Shown here in pieces: positions 9,589-22,810 of a DNA stretch of 64,000 nt. The position numbers and the translations under genes were made by a program. Positions within the stretch are counted from its first letter, which is position 1; each line of letters opens with the position of its first letter. The notes beneath the pieces are model-generated. The model did not search any database and was not told the DNA's origin. It was given only the letters and a program-made list of their open reading frames with translations. The stretch lies in assembly GCA_028767165.1 (NCBI GenBank), contig JARACJ010000003.1, positions 310,001-374,000 on the forward strand, written 5' to 3'. This stretch comes from Proteobacteria bacterium DTSAM18. Its GTDB lineage: Bacteria > Myxococcota_A > UBA796 > GCA-2862545.

Positions 9589-9816
9589 ATGCCCTCCCCT
9601 CGCCTGCTCCTCCTCGCACTCCCCCTGCTCGCCGGCTGCGGCCCCATGCCCGGGGGCGTGTGCGATGCCACCATCGACAGCTTCGTCTGCACCAACAACC
9701 AGACGATCCTGTGGTGCGTGCTCGACGAGTGGGAGAAGGTCGAGCAGCTCAACGACTGCATGGTGTGCACCTGCCGCGAGGATCTGTCCGTCGACTGTGA
9801 GGATGTGTGCGACTGA
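9589..9816 (+). CDS. small cysteine-rich lipoprotein
   Basis: A 75-residue precursor. MPSPRLLLLALPLLAGCG is a lipoprotein signal with lipobox LLAGC, so Cys17 would be acylated. The 58-residue mature chain has eight more cysteines (25, 34, 43, 57, 60, 62, 70, 74), including the CMVCTC cluster. Four disulfides in the periplasm or at the cell surface are likely. The spacing recalls small knottin-like or Kazal/WAP-type domains, but I cannot assign a family. It is divergent from the LolC-like permease. The ribosome site is weak (GGAAGTG about six bases before ATG). No function is assigned. Confidence 0.75.
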   Translation: MPSPRLLLLALPLLAGCGPMPGGVCDATIDSFVCTNNQTILWCVLDEWEKVEQLNDCMVCTCREDLSVDCEDVCD

Positions 9817-9907
9817 GTCGCCGGCGGCGTACACATCGCGACACCCCGAGACCCACACAGCAGGCCCGCCGTGGTTGGATGGCTGCGTATCCCTCGAAAG
9901 GAGCCTC

Positions 9908-11095
9908 ATGGCCACCCCTTCCCCCCGTGACGACGAGGCCCGGTACACCTACGGCGACCGGCAGGTCCCGGACATGTCCCGAAAGCACCTGCGGCCCGGC
10001 ATCGGCCGCGTCTCCGGCCACCTCGGCGCGTGGCTGGGGTTCCTCAGCCTGTGCGCGGTGCTGGCCTGGCGCTTCCCGGAGTACCTGAGCACCCGGGAGT
10101 TCCGGGAGATCTACGACATGGAGCTCCTGCGGGAGCTCCTGAGGGGCAGCCTGCTCACGGGGCTCGTGTTCAGCGCCTTCAGCTTCCTGCGCTTTCCCGA
10201 GAAGAAGCTCGGCGGCATCGGCCTGATCACGGCAGGCCTCGCCATGGCCCTGGGGGGCTGGTGGCTGCCCACCCGGGCGGTCGATCAGGTGCCCTTCAGC
10301 CTCGGCCTCGACTACCTGGCCTGGGACACCCTGCGCGCCGGCGTGATGTTCATCTTCCTCGAGAAGATGTTCCCACGCTACAGGGATCAGGCCATCCTGC
10401 GGCCGGGCTGGAAGCTCGACGCCTTCTACTTCGTGCTCAACCACCTGCTCATCAGCGCCATCTTCGTGGTCACGAACGGCTTCTCGGAGGCCCTGTTCGG
10501 CTGGGCGGTGAACGACGGCGTGCAGGGATGGGTCCGTGGCCTGCCTCTTGGCCTGCAGGTGCTCCTGCTCGTGGTGTGCGCCGACTTCGTCCAGTACTGG
10601 GTGCACCGCCTGTTCCACGAGGTGCCGTTCCTCTGGCGTATCCACGCCGTGCACCACTCCACCGAGCACATGGATTGGCTCGCCGGCTCCCGCATCCACC
10701 TGATCGAGGTGTTCGCGTTCCGGTCGGTGGCCATGGTGCCCCTGTACCTGCTGGGCGCCGACGTGCAGGCCCTGAACATCTACGTGCTCATCGCCGGCTT
10801 CCAGGCGGTGTTCTCCCACGCCAACGTGGGCGTGCGCCTGGGCTGGCTGCGTCATCTCCTGGTGACCCCCCAGTTCCATCACTGGCACCACAGCAGCGAC
10901 AAGCCGGCCATCGACACCAACTACGCCGTGCACCTGCCCATCTGGGACCGGCTGTTCGGCACCTTCCACATGCCCGACGACTTCTGGCCCATCGACTACG
11001 GCACCGTGCGGCCGGTGCCTCGCACCTTCCTGGGGCAGCTGTGGCATCCGTTCCGTGGCGAGCCGGCGTCGCAACCGGGAGAGGCGGGTCCCTGA
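9908..11095 (+). CDS. sterol desaturase / fatty acid hydroxylase superfamily membrane enzyme
   Basis: A 395-residue integral membrane protein of the ERG3/ERG25-like di-iron superfamily. Four or more hydrophobic helices precede the histidine boxes: HRLFH (about residue 235), HAVHHS (about 247) and, near the C-terminus, HHWHH (about 324-328). These eight or so histidines bind the di-iron centre used for O2-dependent desaturation or hydroxylation of lipids or sterols. An AAAGGAG ribosome site four bases before the ATG at 9908 fixes the start; a long in-frame upstream extension runs antisense to the permease and is ignored. Some myxobacteria make sterols, so a sterol substrate is possible, but fatty acid or carotenoid-type substrates are equally compatible. 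No sterol genes lie nearby. Confidence 0.85.
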   Translation: MATPSPRDDEARYTYGDRQVPDMSRKHLRPGIGRVSGHLGAWLGFLSLCAVLAWRFPEYLSTREFREIYDMELLRELLRGSLLTGLVFSAFSFLRFPEKKLGGIGLITAGLAMALGGWWLPTRAVDQVPFSLGLDYLAWDTLRAGVMFIFLEKMFPRYRDQAILRPGWKLDAFYFVLNHLLISAIFVVTNGFSEALFGWAVNDGVQGWVRGLPLGLQVLLLVVCADFVQYWVHRLFHEVPFLWRIHAVHHSTEHMDWLAGSRIHLIEVFAFRSVAMVPLYLLGADVQALNIYVLIAGFQAVFSHANVGVRLGWLRHLLVTPQFHHWHHSSDKPAIDTNYAVHLPIWDRLFGTFHMPDDFWPIDYGTVRPVPRTFLGQLWHPFRGEPASQPGEAGP

Positions 11096-11217
11096 AGCAA
11101 AAGCCGGAAGCCGCACGCGGAGAAGCGGAGGTGCGGAGGAAGCGGAGTGGACCTGGATTTCCTGAAACAGTCCGGGCGGCTTCCCCGTAGGATGGGGCGA
11201 GCCGCGAGGTCGTCCCG

Positions 11218-11913
11218 ATGCCACCCATGTCCGTGTCCGCCATGATCCTCGTCCACGCCGTCCTCGGCGTCGGTGCGTTCGTCGCCGGCCTGCTCGCCCT
11301 GGCGTCCACCGGCAAGCTACGCCGCCATCGGAAGGTGGGCCGGGTGTTCATGGTGGCGATGGGCACCGCCGTCGTCCTGGCCATTCCGGCCATCGTGGCC
11401 CGGCAGAACCTGTTCCTCACGGGGATCGGCCTGCTGGTGCTCTACCACGGCGGCGTCGCGTGGCGTCTGGCACGCCTCAAGCCGCCTCGCAGGATGCCCG
11501 GACGGCTCGACCGCGTCGTCCATCCCGCCGCGGGACTCGGCTTCCTGGCCTACGGCGCCTATGGGGTGCTGCTCCTGGTCTCCGGTCGGTCCATGGGCTG
11601 GGTGCCCATCGTCTTCGCCGGCATCAGCCTCGTCTCGGTGATGCGCTTCCACCGGTTCAGCCGGCAAGGGTCCTACGAGCGTCATGAGTGGGTCGGCATG
11701 CACGTGGGCGGCGTCGCAGCGGCATTCATCGCGGCCTTCACGGCGTTCTGTGTGGCGACGGTGCCGAGGCTGATGCCCGGCATCATCCCGAACATGGTGC
11801 TGTGGCTCGGGCCCACGGCGGTCTTCACACCGATGTTCATCGTGCTCGGGCGGCGGTTCGAGGAGAAGCTGGCCGCGGGTGCCGATGGGTCTCGAGGCAG
11901 GGCCTCCGCCTGA
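11218..11913 (+). CDS. multi-pass membrane protein of unknown function (DUF2306-like)
   Basis: A 231-residue protein with about seven hydrophobic helices and no signal for secretion. The N-terminus VHAVLGVGAFVAGLLAL is followed by a basic KLRRHRKVGRVFMVAM segment. The histidines in VHAVLG, HRKVGR, HPAAG, RFHRF and YERHEWVGMHVGG are placed as in small heme- or metal-binding membrane families. The pattern resembles DUF2306-type proteins, but I would not go beyond that. An alternative start is the ATG nine bases downstream (MSVSAM). It stands alone between the desaturase and the broken sulfatase. Confidence 0.65.
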   Translation: MPPMSVSAMILVHAVLGVGAFVAGLLALASTGKLRRHRKVGRVFMVAMGTAVVLAIPAIVARQNLFLTGIGLLVLYHGGVAWRLARLKPPRRMPGRLDRVVHPAAGLGFLAYGAYGVLLLVSGRSMGWVPIVFAGISLVSVMRFHRFSRQGSYERHEWVGMHVGGVAAAFIAAFTAFCVATVPRLMPGIIPNMVLWLGPTAVFTPMFIVLGRRFEEKLAAGADGSRGRASA

Positions 11914-12113
11914 TGACATCGGTATATCAGCGTCATATCGAGAGTCGTCCCCCCTGCCTTTCCCCACGGTGACGCGGACGCCGCAGCCAGCCTGGCCGCG
12001 CGTGCGCCGCACCCCACCCATCCGATGCGCCGGTCTCCGTACGGTACCTCCAGTCCTCGCCCGCTCGCCCCGAGGTCCGACAGGTCCGGTTGAGTCGAGC
12101 CCCGGAGGACTGG

Positions 12114-13642
12114 ATGACGGAGACGATCAAGCGGATGCTGCTGTGGATGGCCTGCCTGTGGGTGGCCACGCCCGCCCTGGCCCAGGAGGCGAGGCCCAAC
12201 ATCCTCATCATCTGGGGCGACGATGTGGGCATGTGGAACATCAGCGCCTACCACCGGGGCATGATGGGGGGCTCCACGCCGAACATCGATCGCATCGCGG
12301 ATGAAGGCCTGATCTTCATGGACCACTCCGCCCAGGCCTCCTGCACGGCCGGTCGTGCGGCGTTCTCACGGGCCAGTACCCCATCCGCGTGGGCCTGAGC
12401 ACCGTCGGCCTGCCCGGCGCCGCGCAGGGACTGCAGGCCGAGGACCCGACCCTGGCCGACCTGGTCAAGCCGCTCGGGTATGCGACCGGCCAGTTCGGGA
12501 AGAACCACCTGGGCGACCGGGACGAGCACCTGCCCACCGCCCACGGCTTCGACGAGTTCTTCGGCATCCTGTACCACCTCAACGCGGGCGAATACGTGGA
12601 GCAGCACGACTTTCCGAAGGACTCCGAGCTGGCGGACCGGCTCGCCCAGCGGGGCGTCATCCACTCCTGGGCGCAGGGCAACGGCAAGCAGCGCATCGAG
12701 GATCTCGGCAACTTCGGCCGGGAGCGGCAGCGCACCCTGGACGAGGAGGTGCTGCAGCAGTCCGTCCGCTTCATCCGGGACGCAGTCTCCCGGGGCGAGC
12801 CGTTCTTCGTCTGGCACAACACCACCCGCATGCACTACCGCACCAACCTGTCGCCCGAGTACGACGGCAAGAGCGGCTACGGCCTGTACGCCGACGGCAT
12901 GATGGAGCTCGATGACGACGTGGGCGTGCTCCTCGATCTGCTCGACGAGCTCGGCGTCGCCGACAACACGATCGTCATGTTCTCCACCGACAACGGCGCG
13001 GCGTCCAACTCCTGGCCTGACGGCGGCAACCAGCCGTTCCGGGGCGAGAAGGGCGTCGGCGGCTACGAGGGCGGCTTCCGCGTGCCCATGCTCGTGCGCT
13101 ACCCGGGCGTGATCTCCGCGGGCGAGGCCACGGGCGAGTTCATGACGATGGAAGACTGGGTCCCCACCATCATGAGCCTGCTCGGCAAACCCGACCTCAG
13201 GGCGCAGCTGCTGGACGGCAAGAAGATCGGCGGCACCCGGTACAAGGTGCACCTCGACGGCTACGACCAGACCGACCTGCTGACGATGAAGGGCCCCAGC
13301 AAGCGAAAGGAGTTCTTCTACTTCACCGAGACCACCTTGCACGGCGTGCGCTACGGCGACTGGAAGTTCCTGTTCAAGGAGCAGGACAAGTGGTTCAACG
13401 GCGTTCAGGATGATCTGACCACGCCGCTGATCACCAACCTGAAGCTCGACCCCTTCGAGCGGTTCCACGAGGCCCGCGGCTTCGACGAGTGGCAGGAGAA
13501 CCGGTCATGGACCCTCGGACCGGCCACCGAGGTGGTGATGGCCTTCATGAAGTCCCTGCAGGAGTACCCGCCCCGAATGGAGTCCTTCGACATCGACATC
13601 GACGAGATGATGCGGTCGGCGCAGGAGAGCAGCAGCCGGTAG
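12114..13642 (+). pseudogene. arylsulfatase with single-base frameshift
   Basis: A sulfatase of about 509 residues, split by a frameshift. The first frame (from ATG 12114, GGAGG just upstream) gives a signal peptide, [15 protein letters not shown] with the metal-binding Asp pair, and the catalytic motif CTAGRAAF with Cys77 for conversion to formylglycine. It then runs into [10 protein letters not shown] and a stop near 12396. The next frame continues the family sequence ([39 protein letters not shown]) to 13642 without further damage. The join fits loss of one base at about 12365/12366 (FITGQ expected in this family). The intact paralogue at 42006-43553 shows the uninterrupted sequence. Either a recent mutation or an assembly error; the otherwise intact frame favours one of these over an old pseudogene. 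Confidence 0.85.
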
Positions 13643-13799
13643 GGGCGGCACACCCTGGGAGGGCTGCCGACCACCTGCTCGATTTCCGCACAGGTGATGC
13701 CCTCTGCTGTGCGTTCCCGTCCCTGCGTGACGTGCCTAGCTCCTGCCGGGTCGGTGGTCCCATGGTGGCCACCGGCAGAACCCCCATCCGGAGCGCTTC

Positions 13800-14906
13800 A
13801 TGTCCACGGACCTCTTCACGCCCTTCCCCCTCGGCGCCCTGCAGCTGCCCAACCGCATCGTCATGGCCCCCATGACCCGCTCCCGCGCCACCGCGGACCA
13901 CGTCCCCACCGCCATCATGGCCGACTACTACGCGGCCCGGGCCGACGGGGGCCTGCTCATCACCGAGGGCACCGCGCCGGACGCCAACGGCTGCGGCTAC
14001 GCGCGCATCCCCGGGCTGTGGAACGACGAGCAGGTGCAGGCCTGGAAGGTCGTCACCGACGCCGTGCACGCCCGTGGTGGTCGCATCGCCGTGCAGCTGA
14101 TGCACACCGGTCGCGTCGGCCACGACCTCAACCTGCCTTCCGGTGGCGAGATCCTCGCACCCAGCGCCGTGGCCGCCCCCGGCGAGATGTTCACCGACAG
14201 CAAGGGCCCCCTGCCCCACCCCACGCCCCGGGCCATGACCTCCGAGGAGGTCGAGCAGGCCGTCGAGGGCTTCGTGCAGGCCGGCCGCAACGCCATCGAG
14301 GCCGGCTTCGACATGGTCGAGATCCACGGCGCCAACGGCTACCTCGTCGACCAGTTCCTGAGCCCGAACACCAACCAGCGCACCGACGCATGGGGCGGCG
14401 ACATCGCAGGCCGCGCCCGCTTCGCCCTCGAGGTGGCCCGCCGCATGGCCGACGCCATCGGCGCGGACCGGGTGGGCATCCGCCTGTCCCCCTTCGGCGT
14501 GTTCAACGGCATCACCCCCTGGGACGGCCTGGCCGGTGACTTCACCTGGCTGGCCGGCGAGCTCGGCAAGCTCGACCTGGCCTATCTGCACGTGGTCGAC
14601 CACAGCGCCATGGGCGCGCCCGAGGTGCCCGCATCCATCAAGACGGCCATGAAGGAGGCCTTCGGCGGCGCCTTCATCCTGTCCGGCGGCTACGACCGCG
14701 CCCGCGGCGACGCGGATCTGCAGGCCGGCAAGGGCGATCTGGTGGCCTTCGGCCGCCCCTACATCAGCAACCCGGACCTGGTGACCCGCCTGAAGGTCGG
14801 TGCTCCGCTCGCCGAGCCGGACTTCGGCACCTTCTACACCCCCGGGCCGGAGGGCTACACCGACTACCCGACCCTGGCGGAGAAGGTGGTCGAGTCCGTC
14901 TCCTGA
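13800..14906 (+). CDS. Old Yellow Enzyme family NADH:flavin oxidoreductase (alkene reductase)
   Basis: A 368-residue FMN-dependent TIM-barrel enzyme of the NemA/OYE group, which reduces activated C=C bonds (enones, maleimides) or nitro-esters with NAD(P)H. Diagnostic segments: LPNRIVMAPMTRSRA, then QLMHTGRVGH. The substrate-binding pair appears as the HGANGYLVDQFLSP motif. YGG-type ends appear as NQRTDAWGGDIAGRARF, and the FMN phosphate site as FILSGGYDR and VAFGRPYISNPDL. Length matches the family (about 360). GGAG seven bases before the ATG supports the start. It is monocistronic and followed by a hairpin (14939-14983). A role in detoxifying electrophiles is the family norm; the substrate here is unknown. 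Confidence 0.92.
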   Translation: MSTDLFTPFPLGALQLPNRIVMAPMTRSRATADHVPTAIMADYYAARADGGLLITEGTAPDANGCGYARIPGLWNDEQVQAWKVVTDAVHARGGRIAVQLMHTGRVGHDLNLPSGGEILAPSAVAAPGEMFTDSKGPLPHPTPRAMTSEEVEQAVEGFVQAGRNAIEAGFDMVEIHGANGYLVDQFLSPNTNQRTDAWGGDIAGRARFALEVARRMADAIGADRVGIRLSPFGVFNGITPWDGLAGDFTWLAGELGKLDLAYLHVVDHSAMGAPEVPASIKTAMKEAFGGAFILSGGYDRARGDADLQAGKGDLVAFGRPYISNPDLVTRLKVGAPLAEPDFGTFYTPGPEGYTDYPTLAEKVVESVS

Positions 14907-14938
14907 GGGGACGCTCCTTGTAGGGCCGTGTGACCGTG

Positions 14939-14983
14939 CCCTGGCCGTACGTGCACCCCCTGGGGCAGCGTGGACGGCCAGGG
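14939..14983. repeat. long hairpin after OYE gene, possible terminator
   Basis: Perfect 10-bp arms (CCCTGGCCGT and its complement) enclose a 25-base loop that itself holds a CCCC/GGGG stem. It lies 33 bases past the OYE stop. A short TCTTTC tract follows, but no true T-run, so rho-independent termination is possible but not convincing. Confidence 0.45.
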
Positions 14984-15048
14984 CTCGTGTCTTTCATGGG
15001 GCAGAGGACGCGTGGTACGCTCACGCGCTTTCATGAGATGGAGTTGCC

Positions 15049-16005
15049 GTGAGTGGACTGTTGGCCCTGCTGGATGACGTGGCCGCCCTCGCCAAGCTGA
15101 CCGCCACGAGCCTCGACGACGTGGTCTCCGCCGCCACCAAGGCAGGCAGCAAGACCGCCGGTGTCATCATCGACGACGCGGCGGTCACCCCCAAGTACGC
15201 CCACGGGTTCTCTCCGGCCCGTGAGATCCCCATCGTGCTCAAGATCGCGCGGGGATCCCTGGTCAACAAGCTGGTCATCCTGCTGCCCGCGGCCATGCTG
15301 CTGGCGGCGTTCGCCCCCTGGCTCATGACCCCGCTGCTCATGCTCGGCGGAAGCTACCTGTGCTTCGAGGGCGCCGAGAAGATCGCCCACGCGCTGTTTC
15401 ATCACCCGCCCCCCGAGGACGCGAAGGAGGCAGTGCCCACGGACATGGTCGCGCTGGAGGAAGAGAAGGTCCGAGGCGCCATCAAGACGGACTTCATCCT
15501 CTCCGCCGAGATCATGGCCATCGCGCTGTCGGAGATCCCCGCCGAGGCCACGTTGTGGGTCCGGGCAGCCGCCCTCGCACTCGTAGCCATCGCCATCACC
15601 GCCGCCGTGTACGGCTCCGTCGCGCTGATCATCCGCATGGACGACGTGGGCCTGCACCTCGCAGCGTCCAAGGCCGGCTTCGTCCGAGGCATCGGCCGGG
15701 GCCTCGTCAAGGGCATGCCCGTGCTGATGAAGACCCTCACGATCGTGGGCACCGCGGCCATGCTGTGGGTGGGCGGGTCCATCATGGTGCACGGGCTGCA
15801 CGAGCTCGGGATGCATCACCCCTACGTGGACATCCACCACCTGGCGGAGGCTGCGGCCGGCGGCGTGCCCGAGGGGCTGGCGGGGACGGTGGAATGGGCG
15901 GTGACGGCCGCTGCAGATGGCGTGCTGGGCCTGTTGTGGGGGCTGGTGTTGATTCCGGTGGTAGCGAAGGTGCTGGGGCCGTTGGTGGGGTTGTTTCGGA
16001 GGTAG
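15049..16005 (+). CDS. DUF808 (YedI-like) membrane protein
   Basis: A 318-residue protein of the DUF808/YedI family, an inner-membrane family of unknown function. Characteristic sequence: SGLLALLDDVAALAKLTATSLDDV, DDAAVTPKYAHGFSPAREIPIVLKIARGSLVNKL, LLMLGGSYLCFEGAEKIAH, and IKTDFILSAEIMAIALSEI. About six to eight hydrophobic helices are visible, including one near the C-terminus (LLWGLVLIPVVAKVLGPLVGLF). The start is GTG with GGAG five bases upstream. Length matches E. coli YedI (about 305). It converges on the carboxylase gene across the repeat cluster. Confidence 0.9.
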   Translation: MSGLLALLDDVAALAKLTATSLDDVVSAATKAGSKTAGVIIDDAAVTPKYAHGFSPAREIPIVLKIARGSLVNKLVILLPAAMLLAAFAPWLMTPLLMLGGSYLCFEGAEKIAHALFHHPPPEDAKEAVPTDMVALEEEKVRGAIKTDFILSAEIMAIALSEIPAEATLWVRAAALALVAIAITAAVYGSVALIIRMDDVGLHLAASKAGFVRGIGRGLVKGMPVLMKTLTIVGTAAMLWVGGSIMVHGLHELGMHHPYVDIHHLAEAAAGGVPEGLAGTVEWAVTAAADGVLGLLWGLVLIPVVAKVLGPLVGLFRR

Positions 16006-16850
16006 GGGCGGGCCTCCTACCCGGACCTCTCGGTGATGCGCGGCCAGGGCGGGGCAAGCCCCGCCCGTACGTGTCGACCCAAGGGACGCCCGCGTCCGTT
16101 GGCCGAGACCTCCCGGCGACGCGCGGCCCCGGCGGGGCAAGCCCCGCCCGTACGTGTTGACCCAAGGGACGCCCGCGTCCGTTGGCCCGGACGCTTCGGT
16201 GACGCGCGGCCAGGGCGGGGCAAGCTCCGCCCCTACGTGTCGACAAAAGGCGCGCCTGAGCAGGTGTGGCCCATGGCTCTGTACGTACGGGCGCCCCTTG
16301 GGGCGCCCCGGCCCCGCGTCCCCGTAGTCGTTCGCGTGTCCGGCCCCGAATCGCCGTAGTCGTTCGTGTGACGCGGGCCGCGCCTGTCGCCACGCCCGAA
16401 CGACGTAGCGTAGGGGCGCTGCTCGCTGCGCCCGACCCCGTCGGCCTCCCCTTGGCGGGCCCCTCACCCGGACGCCCCGGTGACGCGCGGCCAGGGCGGG
16501 GCAAGCCCCGCCCGTACGTGTCGGCAAAAGGCGCCCTTGTTGGCGTCGCCCACAACCCGTGTTGTAGGGGCGGGCCTTGGTCCGCCCGCCGACCCGACGT
16601 TGTCATTTGCGCACAACATCGGCGGACCAAGGCCCGCCCCTACGGACAGTGCCTCCAAGAACACCAACGCCCCTTCGACCACCACGGAGGTGATCGAAAG
16701 GGCGCCACACGGGCGCCCCAAGGCCCGCCCCTACAACCAACACCCCAAGAACGCCAACGCCCCTTCGGTCATCCACAAGAGGAATCCCGAAGGGGCGTAG
16801 CCAGGGCGGGGCAAGCCCCGCCCCTACCGCAGGCCGAAGCCCGCAGGGCT
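16006..16850. repeat. intergenic cluster of GC-rich palindromic repeats
   Basis: This 845-base gap between two convergent genes holds no credible gene. At least five copies of a hairpin core GGGCGGGGCAAGCCCCGCCC occur (16047-16066, about 16130, 16214, 16495 and 16804), several followed by CGTACGTGTCGAC. The third copy carries one change. A related core, GGGCGCCCCTTGGGGCGCCC, appears near 16289 in the opposite sense. A 23-bp perfect inverted repeat is listed separately. Near 16764-16798 another hairpin has 11-bp arms (CGCCCCTTCGG and its complement). The mixture resembles REP/RAYT-type or other short palindromic mobile sequences. No transposase is present. Confidence 0.85.
16564..16643. repeat. 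23-bp perfect inverted repeat, 34-base spacer
   Basis: Arms at 16564-16586 and 16621-16643 are exact reverse complements; they start GTAGGGGCGGGCC and end with its complement. The spacer is GC-moderate and includes CATTTGCGCACAAC. The size (80 bases) and perfection are those of a small palindromic mobile sequence or a strong transcription barrier between convergent genes. Confidence 0.9.
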
Positions 16851-22387
<5,537 letters not shown>

Positions 22388-22391
<4 letters not shown>

Positions 22392-22810
22392 GAAGAAATC
22401 CTCGTAGAAAGGCCGGACAAGCTCACGATGGCCGTGGCCACCGGTCCGTCATGGGAAATGGAGAGCGAGGTACTGACGGGACCGAGCTGCGAGAATGCAG
22501 CTTGAACGGGCCCCCAGGTGGCGATCCCGGGGCGGCCCCAGGTATCGCGAATGACTTCGATGTGTCTGAGGTCCACCTGCCCCATCACCGGCGGCTTGCC
22601 GAAGATGGCGGCGGACCACGCCTTGATGAAGGCTTCCTTGGCGGCGAAACGCGCCGCAAGGGACCACACGCGCCCCTTGGGGGACTTGCCGTTGCAGTAG
22701 GCAAGCTCCCCGGGGGTGAAGGTCCCCTGCAGCATGGTGCTGGCCGGATCCCGAAGCTGCTCCTCGAAATCCGGCACGTGCACCACGTCGATGCCGACGC
22801 CGTGGATCAT
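22388..22810 (-). CDS. acpS: holo-[acyl-carrier-protein] synthase
   Basis: A 140-residue AcpS-type phosphopantetheinyl transferase. It moves 4'-phosphopantetheine from CoA to a carrier-domain serine with Mg2+. The two metal-binding motifs are present: GIDVV with Asp8, and RFAAKEAFIKAW with Glu59 and Lys63. The C-terminal SISHDGPVATAIVSL strand is also typical. The start ATG shares a base with the stop of the synthase gene (TGATG) and the stop overlaps the next start (ATGA), so it is translationally embedded between the two giants. The synthase lacks the C-terminal transferase domain of fungal FAS, so this protein is the natural partner. In mycobacteria too, acpS lies next to fas. Confidence 0.93.

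Noticed and set aside
9263..9907. Long N-terminal extension of the desaturase
   Set aside because: The extension runs antisense to the permease start and over the lipoprotein gene in another frame; a good ribosome site precedes ATG 9908 instead.
16006..16850. CRISPR array
   Set aside because: Repeats are palindromic, of mixed type and unevenly spaced; spacers are not of uniform length and no cas gene is present.
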